Of a stretch of DNA of 64,000 bases, positions 56,503 to 63,742 are shown one piece after another (the stretch's first letter is position 1; every line of letters starts with the position of its first letter). A program made the translations under genes and the position numbers. The notes under the pieces are model-generated. The model was not told the origin of the DNA, made no database searches, and saw only the letters and a list, made by a program, of their open reading frames with translations. Source of the DNA: Bradyrhizobium sp. (GTDB lineage Bacteria; Pseudomonadota; Alphaproteobacteria; Rhizobiales; Xanthobacteraceae). The DNA lies in the NCBI RefSeq assembly GCF_022844465.1, contig NZ_JALHLP010000004.1, positions 211,609-275,608 of the forward strand, written 5' to 3'.

Positions 56503-57594
56503 TTGATCCAAACTTCTTTTGTCATCGACTTTTCACCAGCCAATAATCCGCATGTGTACGATTTTTCGGCACCTGTGGATTTGAAAAAATTTGTGCTCGA
56601 AGATCCGTTGTTCTTGGAATTGGTGGGGACCTCGGCCTTTCGACGATTGAGCGAAATCCGTTTCTTGGGTGGGATTGACTATCTCATTGTTCGTAGTCCT
56701 AACGGATACGCAAACAACATAAGATACACACGGTTTCAGCACAGTTTGGGCGTTGCGCGGTTAGCTCTCATGTACAGTCATGCATGCGAACTTTCTGTGA
56801 CGGACCGTCGGCTGGTATTCACTGCTGCACTGCTCCACGATATCGGACATGCACCTCTGTCACACTCGCTGGAGCCGGCATTTTTTCGTCTCTTCGGCAT
56901 CGATCACCATCAAGCTACCCGGGACATTCTCAGAGGACACGTACCGATCGGGCGCGAGCTATACAAACTACTTCGTAGTCGTCAGGTCGATATCGATAGA
57001 TTGACTGCGATGATTGCGGGCGAGGACGACCGCTTTCATGGATTCTTTTCAGGGCCGATAAATTTCGACACCATCGAAGGAATTTTGCGAACGAAGACCT
57101 ATGCGCAATCCACACCAAGTGTAGCTGCTCCAGAGCTTATTGTTGATGCTGCGGTAAATAGATCATCTCCTGCCCATCGGGAGTTGGTTGATCAGTTCTG
57201 GAAGTCAAAGGATTTAGTGTATCGGCATGTCATAAATTCGGACTCGGGCGTCTTGGCAGATCAAGTTTGCCAATCTTTTTTGTATCAGAATCGTTCTTAT
57301 GTGCAGGCTACTGATTACTTTACGACCGAAGAGCAACTGTTTCGGAAGCTGCCGGGTCTTCGTCAGCTGTTAATTAGTCCGGACTTTGCCTCACAGGCAT
57401 CACTGCATGTGCCAGAGACGGTTTCGTTTAGACGTCGGCGTTTTTTCGTCGATGAAGCTGTTGATTTTTTTGAACGAAACGATCGCGCCAGATATTCGCA
57501 AACGAAAGAGTTGGCCTCGCTGACAGTTAGGCTGGCGGAGTTCCAAGGCAGGCCACCTCTTACGGGAGATCTTTTTGGTGATGGAAGCGATTGA
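56503..57594 (+). CDS. HD-domain phosphohydrolase, SAMHD1/dGTPase-like
   Basis: The 363-residue protein has a complete HD metal site: His80 in TRFQHSLGVARLAL, His112-Asp113 in LLHDIGHAPLSHSLE and a later Asp189 in INFDTIEGILRT, in the spacing of SAMHD1/YdhJ-type enzymes, which hydrolyse dNTPs or related nucleotides. The C-terminal third (about 230-360) has no recognised domain. It starts with TTG (GGAAC before it) and overlaps the nucleotidyltransferase gene by 14 bases. AT-rich codons set it apart from the core. The function may be nucleotide depletion or signal breakdown, possibly in defence; this is inference. Confidence 0.8.
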   Translation: MIQTSFVIDFSPANNPHVYDFSAPVDLKKFVLEDPLFLELVGTSAFRRLSEIRFLGGIDYLIVRSPNGYANNIRYTRFQHSLGVARLALMYSHACELSVTDRRLVFTAALLHDIGHAPLSHSLEPAFFRLFGIDHHQATRDILRGHVPIGRELYKLLRSRQVDIDRLTAMIAGEDDRFHGFFSGPINFDTIEGILRTKTYAQSTPSVAAPELIVDAAVNRSSPAHRELVDQFWKSKDLVYRHVINSDSGVLADQVCQSFLYQNRSYVQATDYFTTEEQLFRKLPGLRQLLISPDFASQASLHVPETVSFRRRRFFVDEAVDFFERNDRARYSQTKELASLTVRLAEFQGRPPLTGDLFGDGSD

Positions 57595-58513
57595 GCGGGC
57601 GAAAGGATACTCGGAAGGCAAGCTCTCGCAATTGAGGAACGCAATTAAGCACCTTGTCCCGGCCGATGAGATGGTCGTCATAAATGGGTCGTTCGCACGC
57701 AGAGAAGCATCGGCGGGTTCGGATATCGATTTTTATATTGTGACGAGCGGTAACGACGTGGCGCCGCCTTTTTGGGCAGAAGCTGTGCGAGAGAAAATTG
57801 CACAAACTGTGCCGATCAGCCCAGCCGAGAACGGTGCTTTCGCGAAGGTTGAACATCTTGAAACCCTTATTCGCAACATTGGCGGCGAGCATGATGACAA
57901 TTACAATATCACTCGAAGGATGCTCCTGCTGCTTGAGGGTGAGTGGCTCTTTAACGAAGCTGGCCTGAAGGATATTCGACGTAGAATCCTGGAACGTTAC
58001 ATTGCTGAGGGAATGAAGGATCACCAACTAGCGCTGTTTTTGTTGAATGATGTTGTTCGTTACTATCGTACACTGGCGGTCGATTACGAATTCAAGACCG
58101 TTGAAATTTCGAAGGTCAAGCCATGGGGCATAAGAAACATCAAGCTCATGTTTTCGAGGAAACTTCTCTATGCCAGCGGGCTCTTCAGCGTCGCGACTAC
58201 AGCGGATCGGAATCGGTCCCGAAAGATTTCGGAACTTGAGAGGCTGTTCAATCTTCCTGTGATTGAACGCATGGTCGATATTTGCGGAAATTCGAACTCT
58301 CAATCGGTCCTTGAAAGTTATGATAGATTTTTGAATGAGTTGGAGAAGGAAGAAGTCAGAGCTCACCTAAAGGGCTTGGACAAGGATGGTCGTGAGGATA
58401 TTGTTTTTCGCGACCTAAAGAACGAGGGTCATCATTTCACACGAGAGTTGCTGAAGCTGTTTGAGAGAACCTTTGATACCACACACCCTATTCGTAGGGC
58501 GATAATTTTTTAG
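57581..58513 (+). CDS. Nucleotidyltransferase-domain protein
   Basis: The 310-residue protein has the polymerase-beta superfamily signature NGSFARREASAGSDIDFYIV, that is GS (Ser37)-x10-Asp48-x-Asp50, near the N-terminus. A helical region follows with LLNDVVRYYRTLAVDYEFKT and KPWGIRNIKLMFSRKLLYASG, stretches that I recall in other mobile-region nucleotidyltransferases without known substrate. It lacks the features of CD-NTases that I would need to call CBASS. ATG 57581 is 11 bases after GGGAGA; TTG and GTG just upstream are possible. It overlaps the HD gene, so the two products should work together. Confidence 0.78.
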   Translation: MEAIERAKGYSEGKLSQLRNAIKHLVPADEMVVINGSFARREASAGSDIDFYIVTSGNDVAPPFWAEAVREKIAQTVPISPAENGAFAKVEHLETLIRNIGGEHDDNYNITRRMLLLLEGEWLFNEAGLKDIRRRILERYIAEGMKDHQLALFLLNDVVRYYRTLAVDYEFKTVEISKVKPWGIRNIKLMFSRKLLYASGLFSVATTADRNRSRKISELERLFNLPVIERMVDICGNSNSQSVLESYDRFLNELEKEEVRAHLKGLDKDGREDIVFRDLKNEGHHFTRELLKLFERTFDTTHPIRRAIIF

Positions 58514-58523
58514 AGGGAGACCT

Positions 58524-59510
58524 TCATTTGGATGCTGCCCGTTTCTTCGCGGGCTTTCTGCGGGCACGCAGCTTCATATTGATCTGTTGTTCGCCAGCCG
58601 TGAACTCCAGAACCTCGATTACCTTGTAGTGCGTCTCCGCACGATCCTCATTCGGCGGTGTCACTTCCATTTTGACCTTGTAGCGATCATTCATAAACGA
58701 TCCGCCGCGCTTTACCGCGTCCTTCGCGATATTGGTCTCTCGGATGTCGGCATAAATGGGTTTCCTACGATACAGGAAGCGCCAATTGGGAGCCTTCACA
58801 TCGAACACCGGCCCGTGTGAATACAGGACGGCGGTGACGACCTTTGGCTCCTCTTCCGCTTCTTCGATGAAGTCTACTCCGCCCGGGTCTTCGCATGACG
58901 CAGCTATCGCTTTGACATCTTCATTGCGGTACGTGGCGATAAGTTTGTTGTCCTTCCGGAACTCGATTCCTTTCGCTTCCTTGTGGTCATTGATTGGTGC
59001 AAGCGTGCCTTCGACCGCTTCCAATACAGCCGGATTTTGAGAGAGCCGGAACACGTCTTTACCGATTTGGAGCGAGTGACCCTCACCCTCTAGCTTGATG
59101 ACAAGAGATCCCGGCGAGTTGTTCACCTCAACGGCTGATTCGACCTTTCGGCCATTGCGCCATCTCAAGTAACCAAACAGACCCGCTGCCGCAGTACCGG
59201 CCGTAACACCGACCTTCTGTAAGACATCGGCGGCGTGCTTCACGCCTTCGTCGTTGAGGAAGTCTTTGACGGTATCGAGGATGGTCTGAAGCGTCTCGAA
59301 ATTGATCAGGAAACACTTGTGCTCGAACTCGGAGTCGACGAGCACCTTCATTCGGGCGCGGTCCTTGTTGAGTTCGGCGTTTGCTGCGCGGATCAACTTG
59401 CCGAAGGCGAGCAGCGCAGGCGCAAGGGCTTCAACGTCCATGCTGTGGTCGTTGTCGTCATCGCCGACATACGCAACCTGGAAGCGCTCGCGGTTCTGTT
59501 CTTCAGCCAC
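58524..59510 (-). CDS. Hypothetical protein of a mobile-region family
   Basis: The 328-residue protein begins with ERFQVAYVGDDDNDHSMDVEALAPALLAFGKLIRAANAELN; the pattern HxMDVxxLAPALLA with an N-terminal helix pair recurs in proteins of phages and islands as I recall, but no function is known. A short hydrophobic helix lies at about residues 101-122 (VGVTAGTAAAGLFGYLRW). The C-terminal half looks beta-rich and the end is basic (KPAKKRAASK). It starts with GTG after GGGGAAT. It is convergent with the nucleotidyltransferase gene (10 bases apart). A LexA-like box lies 82 bases upstream. Confidence 0.72.
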   Translation of the reverse strand: MAEEQNRERFQVAYVGDDDNDHSMDVEALAPALLAFGKLIRAANAELNKDRARMKVLVDSEFEHKCFLINFETLQTILDTVKDFLNDEGVKHAADVLQKVGVTAGTAAAGLFGYLRWRNGRKVESAVEVNNSPGSLVIKLEGEGHSLQIGKDVFRLSQNPAVLEAVEGTLAPINDHKEAKGIEFRKDNKLIATYRNEDVKAIAASCEDPGGVDFIEEAEEEPKVVTAVLYSHGPVFDVKAPNWRFLYRRKPIYADIRETNIAKDAVKRGGSFMNDRYKVKMEVTPPNEDRAETHYKVIEVLEFTAGEQQINMKLRARRKPAKKRAASK

Positions 59511-59591
59511 CCGATTCCCCGAAACAGTCGATCAGTACAATCCTACATTGCTGCGGAACCGTCCATCGGACCATTGAGTCGCATCGTTTTT

Positions 59592-59606
59592 GTTCGTTCT
59601 TTGTTC
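59592..59606. promoter_or_regulatory. Possible LexA (SOS) box, GTTC-N7-GTTC
   Basis: GTTCGTTCTTTGTTC matches the direct-repeat LexA operator of alphaproteobacteria. It lies 82 bases before the minus-strand unknown gene and in intergenic DNA. With eight fixed bases, one or so per strand would be expected by chance in 64 kb, so position is the main argument. Confidence 0.45.
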
Positions 59607-59723
59607 TCATGGGGCGACGTTTTCCGCCACGAAGGGCCATGGATTGGCCGCACCCGGACTCGTTCGTGGCGAAGGACGTCAACGGAATTGCGGAGACAGC
59701 ACACTTGAAAGTTGCCATCCATC

Positions 59724-59932
59724 TCAAGCCGCCTTGTAAGAGGCGATCTTGATCTGCGGCGCAAGCGCATCTTCAGCCGTTTAACGGGCTTTTCTTCGCG
59801 CGAGATGCGTTCGATCCGGGCGCGCGGCACGTGCAGCGCGGCCGCGACTGCGTAGGGTGTCAGTTCAAGCGGGACGAGAAATTCTTCCCGCAGGATTTCG
59901 CCGGGATGAATCGGTGGAAGCTTCTTGGCCAT
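59724..59932 (-). pseudogene. higA: Decayed HigA-type antitoxin gene
   Basis: The first 50 codons encode KKLPPIHPGEILREEFLVPL and a start of the helix-turn-helix (TPYAVAAALHVPRARIERISREEKPV), typical HigA/VapI antitoxin. Then the frame is lost: the HTH end and following region (TADTALRLARYFG in relatives) are missing, and the family's C-terminus appears as AEDALAPQIKIASYKAA in another frame, ending with TGA at 59724. So an internal deletion with frameshift has destroyed it. A toxin gene is not present. Confidence 0.75.
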
Positions 59933-59975
59933 GTTGCAAACTCCGGGACCGAAGGCGCGCCCGCCGCGCCGCGCC

Positions 59976-60953
59976 TCACTTCTGTTCTTGCGCCTTCATC
60001 TCTTCCGCCAGCGGCCGCAACGCCTGCGACATGTCGTCGAGGCGCTTTTGCCATTCGGCGCCGGGCATGAAGGCAATGACGGGGGCGTCGCCGGGCGAGC
60101 TCTTGAGGTATTCCGGATCGCGCAGGCCCTCGGCAAGGGCGGCTTCGAGCTTCTTGGCGATCTCGTCCGATACGGCCTTCGGTGCGGCGAAGCCGCGTTC
60201 GGCGGTCATCGTCACCGGGATGCCGGTTTCCGCCGCCGTCGGAACGTCGGGGAGCGCCGGCCAACGCTGCTTCGACAGGATGGCGATGGCGCGGAGCGGT
60301 CCTTTGTTGCCGCCGTGCAATTCGGGGACTTCGCTGAGGCTGACCATGCCCACCTGCAGATGGCCGCCGAGAAGGTCGGTCCGCTGCGCGGCCGTGCCGC
60401 GATAGGAAATCTCGTTGGGTTCGGTCTTGGTCGCGCCCGCCAGCATGCGGATCGCCAGATGTCCGTTGGTGCCCGCGCCGTTGTGACCGAAGGTCACCGA
60501 ACCCGGCTTGCTGCGCAGTGCCGCCAGCACGTCGGCAAGCGTCGCGAACTTGCTTTCCGCCGGCACCACGATCACGGAGGGGTCCTCGACCACGCGCGCG
60601 ATCAGGCGGATTTCGTCCATGCCGTACTGGGTCTTTCGCGTCATCGGGATGAAATTGTAGCCGGGCACGTTGACCACGCCGATCGCGTAGGCGTCCGGCG
60701 CGGCGCGGGCGATCCCGGCAAACGCGATCTCGCCGCCGGCGCCCGGCTTGTTCAGCACGACAAACTTGGCCTTGCCGCCCAGCCGCTGCTCGACGAACGG
60801 CAGCAGCTTGCGAGCCATCACGTCGGTCGCGCCGCCGGGCGCAAAGCCGATGATGACCTCGATCGGCTTGTCGTCCGGCCATGCTGCGGAGGCGGGTCCG
60901 CAGGCGATGAGCCCGAATGTGGTTGCGACGAGTGCGACGACCTTGCCATGCAT
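59976..60953 (-). CDS. Bug-family tripartite tricarboxylate transporter substrate-binding protein
   Basis: The 325-residue protein has a signal peptide (cleavage near GPASAAW, residue 24) and the Bug/TctC fold, with PIEVIIGFAPGGATDVMAR, NKPGAGGEIAF and FGHNGAGTNGHLA. Such proteins bind carboxylates or other small anions in the periplasm. The TctA/TctB membrane components are not adjacent, so it is an orphan, as is common for Bug proteins in this group. Confidence 0.92.
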   Translation of the reverse strand: MHGKVVALVATTFGLIACGPASAAWPDDKPIEVIIGFAPGGATDVMARKLLPFVEQRLGGKAKFVVLNKPGAGGEIAFAGIARAAPDAYAIGVVNVPGYNFIPMTRKTQYGMDEIRLIARVVEDPSVIVVPAESKFATLADVLAALRSKPGSVTFGHNGAGTNGHLAIRMLAGATKTEPNEISYRGTAAQRTDLLGGHLQVGMVSLSEVPELHGGNKGPLRAIAILSKQRWPALPDVPTAAETGIPVTMTAERGFAAPKAVSDEIAKKLEAALAEGLRDPEYLKSSPGDAPVIAFMPGAEWQKRLDDMSQALRPLAEEMKAQEQK

Positions 60954-61806
60954 GACGATACACCTTTTTGTTTATCTTGTTGTCTGGCAGTCGCCCGCCG
61001 CCTGGGCTCGCGCGACCGATGAGCTATACGATCGCCTTGTAACGGTCAGGCACGGCCATGAATAGCCAACCGCGCGCATGGCCGCATGAGCGGCGCGAGC
61101 AGTGGGACTAGTACGCGTTCCCGCGCCTGTCGCCTGGCTTACGCGGGCGTCTTGCGGCCGCGACTGCCGGCTGCTTCGCCCGCAGCGCAAGCGCAAATCG
61201 CCGCTCGCGCCGTGCGACCAATTGGCACGACGGGCAAATCAGCAAAACCTGTCCATCCCTTCTGCGAAAAATAATCCGCTTAACGCCGAGGCCAAATCAG
61301 CTTCATAATGCCGCGCATCTCATCCACCAAAGGGGCGTTGGCCACGTCACGAACGCGCGGTGAGAGGCGGTGGACGCTGATGGCGCTGGCTGACGTAGGC
61401 GCTTGAGGCGGACGGCGAAGTCGTGTGGTCCTGGCGCCGCGGTGCTGGCGCTAAGTTGGCGGGAGGTGTCCCGCCGATGACGGTGGCAAAAGAGCCGTTC
61501 ACCGGGGAGAGCTCGAAGTAAGCCGTAACCCATCGCGCAGGGAAAGCCGGGATGCCTCCGCTGGACCTGTATGCTCGTGTGCGTCCTTTGCGCAACTTGC
61601 ACACGAGACCGGGTGCAGCGTGCACCCGGCTTTCCCTGCGCCCTTTGTTTCCGACGGGGGCGAACGTTACGCAAGGCTCGGGCGCATCATGCCGCGAGAA
61701 CGCGGACGCACGTTCGCTTGTTGTTTGACAGTCGAATCCGAACCATCACCGATGACAAGGGGAAGCCGGGATGGTTTGATCCCATCCCTGGAGCCAAGGT
61801 GCTCGC
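60954..61806. other. Long repeat-rich intergenic region
   Basis: These 853 bases lack a convincing gene. Several frames are open, including a 92-codon one on the minus strand at 61347-61625, but they look like the spurious frames that this repeat creates in many genomes. The right part (61700-61806) has a coding-like stretch ending KPGWFDPIPGAKVLA just before the next start; it could be a gene fragment. Confidence 0.55.
61229..61641. repeat. Composite dispersed repeat with 17-bp terminal inverted repeats
   Basis: From GACGGGCAAATC at 61229 the sequence resembles a non-coding repeat I recall in Bradyrhizobium genomes. At its end GCGCAGGGAAAGCCGGG (61535-61551) and its perfect reverse complement (61625-61641) enclose 73 bases. 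No transposase is present. Confidence 0.65.
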
Positions 61807-61995
61807 ATGACGGAATGGTACTTTGTCTGGGTCGAGGGCCTGCGCGGGCCTGTGCCGCAGAAATGGTCGTCGGACGGGCTGTACGGCCAGCTCGGCCGTC
61901 AGGACGTCATCGTCCGCTTCGCGCTGACCGATGCGGAGGCGCATCTCGCGCTCGACGAGCTGGCGCGGCGGCATCCGATTCCCCGCGGGAAATAG
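61807..61995 (+). CDS. Small hypothetical protein
   Basis: The 62-residue protein starts MTEWYFVWVEGLRGPVPQKW and ends in ARRHPIPRGK. It is aromatic-rich at the N-terminus and helical after (TDAEAHLALDELARR). The codon use looks like a real gene of this genome, though a ribosome site is weak. It is convergent with the PilZ gene 20 bases away. No family is known to me. Confidence 0.6.
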   Translation: MTEWYFVWVEGLRGPVPQKWSSDGLYGQLGRQDVIVRFALTDAEAHLALDELARRHPIPRGK

Positions 61996-62015
61996 CCGCC
62001 GCTTTCCACGCCGCC

Positions 62016-62261
62016 TCAGGTCTCGAAATGCACGCCGATCCGCTTCTCCTTGCGCCAGACCACGCGGCACGGGCGTTTGAGATTATCGGCCTCGACCACC
62101 AGCGTGAACTGCTCGGGGATGCCGACCGGGGAAATCACCTCAAGGGCGGCGCCCGTATCCGAGAGGTTGCGGACCGTGCAGTCGATCGCGCCGCCGTTGC
62201 CAAAGGAAATCTTGCCGGCCTTCAACTGCCGCTTCCGCATCGCAATTCGGTGTTCGTCCAT
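62016..62261 (-). CDS. PilZ-domain protein
   Basis: The 81-residue protein is a minimal PilZ domain: a basic N-terminus RKRQLKAGKISF, then NLSDTGAALEV, matching the D/NxSxxG motif, and the strand GVHFET. The RxxxR motif of cyclic di-GMP binders is represented only as RKRQLK, so binding is uncertain. ATG 62261 has GGAGA at a good distance. It stands alone. Confidence 0.85.
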   Translation of the reverse strand: MDEHRIAMRKRQLKAGKISFGNGGAIDCTVRNLSDTGAALEVISPVGIPEQFTLVVEADNLKRPCRVVWRKEKRIGVHFET

Positions 62262-62339
62262 CCGCGTCAATCTCCATCAGCAGCGGGATTGAATCACAAC
62301 TTTACCAGCTTGTCCCGTCCGGCTCCAGCCGACCCGGCT

Positions 62340-63359
62340 TTACGGCGCCGCCGCGGTCCGCGCCCGCCGCCCCTCGATCGGATAGGCCGGGTCGTTGAAC
62401 CCCGGCGTCGAGGGATGGCCGCTCGTGACCAGCCGGTCGATCAGCGCCTCGTCCTCGGCGGTGAAGCGGTAGTCGAGCGCCTTCAAATACTCGTCCCATT
62501 GCGCCTCGGTGCGCGGACCCGCGATCACGCCGCTGACGAAGGCGGAATTGAGCACCCATGCGACCGCGAACTGCCCGGCGCTGACGCCGCGCGCCTCGGC
62601 GTGCCGCCTGATCTCCTGCGCCAGCTGCAACGATTCCGGCCGCCACTCGGTCTGCATGATCCGCTTGTCGGCGCGGCCGGCGCGGGTGTCCTTCTCCGGT
62701 GCGGCGTCGGGGGCGTACTTGCCGGTCAGCACGCCGCGCGCCAGCGGGCTGTAGGGCACGATGCCGAGGCCGTAATAGCCGCAGGCCGGAAAGTGCTCGA
62801 CCTCGGGCATCCGGTTCATGGCGTTGTAGCAGGGCTGGCTGACGATCGGGCGGTCGATGCCGTTGTCGTCGCAGATGTTGCAGATCTCGGCGACCCGCCA
62901 GGCGCGGTAGTTGGAGACGCCGAAATAGCGGATCTTGCCCTGGCGCATCAGCTCACCCATCGCCCGCACGGTCTCCTGCAGCGGCGTCGCGTGGTCTTCC
63001 TTGTGCAGGTAGTAGATGTCGATGAAGTCGGTGCCGAGCCGCTTCAGGCTGGCCTCCGCCGCCTGCAGCACCCAGCGCCGCGACAGCCCGCCATGATTGG
63101 GATCGTCGCCGATCCGGTTGGCGAGCTTGGTGGCGAGGATCCAGTTCGAGCGGTGGCTGGAAATGGCGCGGCCGACCACCTGTTCGGACTGGCCGCCATT
63201 ATAGGCGTCCGCGGTGTCGATGAAGTTGACGCCGGCCTCGCGCGCTTTCGCCACGATCCGCGCCGAGGTCGGCTCGTCGGTCGGCCCGCCGAACATCATC
63301 GCGCCCAGGCAGATCGGCGAAATCCTCAGGCCGCTGCGGCCGAGCTGACGGTATTGCAT
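62340..63359 (-). CDS. Aldo/keto reductase
   Basis: The 339-residue enzyme has the AKR barrel with the catalytic tetrad Asp48, Tyr53, Lys78 and His119 (FIDTADAYNGG, ATKLAN, YYLHKED). The cofactor part GVIAGPRTEAQ binds NADPH. It resembles the AKR11/YajO-like group that acts on small aldehydes. ATG 63359 follows GAGGAA; the TTG further upstream is not needed. The substrate cannot be inferred. Confidence 0.93.
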   Translation of the reverse strand: MQYRQLGRSGLRISPICLGAMMFGGPTDEPTSARIVAKAREAGVNFIDTADAYNGGQSEQVVGRAISSHRSNWILATKLANRIGDDPNHGGLSRRWVLQAAEASLKRLGTDFIDIYYLHKEDHATPLQETVRAMGELMRQGKIRYFGVSNYRAWRVAEICNICDDNGIDRPIVSQPCYNAMNRMPEVEHFPACGYYGLGIVPYSPLARGVLTGKYAPDAAPEKDTRAGRADKRIMQTEWRPESLQLAQEIRRHAEARGVSAGQFAVAWVLNSAFVSGVIAGPRTEAQWDEYLKALDYRFTAEDEALIDRLVTSGHPSTPGFNDPAYPIEGRRARTAAAP

Positions 63360-63381
63360 CGGGTGGTTCCTCAATCCTGGT

Positions 63382-63742
63382 CCGGGGCGCGAAGCGAACC
63401 CGGAATCTCGAGATTCCGGATTCGATGCTTCGCATCGCTCCGGAATGACGGGTGTGTCAGCCTCATCCCTCGTTCCTCAATATCTTGAACACGCCGCTCG
63501 CCATCGCGATCTCCCGTCAGACCGGCGCCCCCTCACCCGGACTGCTTCGCAGTCCGACCTCTCCCCGCAAGCGGGGCGAGGTAAGAAAGCGCCTTCATCC
63601 TGGCCCGTCATTCCGGGGCGCGAAGCGAACCCGGAATCTCGAGATTCCGGATTCGATGCTTCGCATCGCTCCGGAATGACGGGTGTGTCAGCCTCTACCC
63701 CTCGTTCTTCAGTATCTTGAACACGCCGCTCGCCATCGCGAT
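63382..63742. repeat. Tandem duplication with repeat copies E and F
   Basis: 63382-63510 and 63613-63742 are nearly identical (a few substitutions and one base in length). Each unit has the palindromic repeat GGAATCTCGAGATTCC and then the last 40-odd bases of the thioesterase gene. The intact gene end is the right copy; the left one is a dead duplicate. The spacer 63511-63612 has a different hairpin repeat (GGACTGCTTCGCAGTCC). Confidence 0.88.

Noticed and set aside
57581..58513. CBASS cyclic-oligonucleotide synthase
   Set aside because: The GS-x10-DxD motif is shared by many nucleotidyltransferases; no effector, Cap2/Cap3 or other CBASS partner is present.
59809..59832. Possible attachment-site copy of the tRNA-Phe 3' end (TTCGATCC-like)
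   Set aside because: Only about eight contiguous bases match and it lies inside the higA coding remnant.
61347..61625. A 92-codon gene on the minus strand
   Set aside because: It lies in a dispersed repeat, and its product resembles spurious predicted proteins created by this repeat; no ribosome site or domain.
61620..63488. A 622-codon open frame on the plus strand
   Set aside because: It runs antisense through the PilZ and aldo/keto reductase genes and begins in the repeat region.
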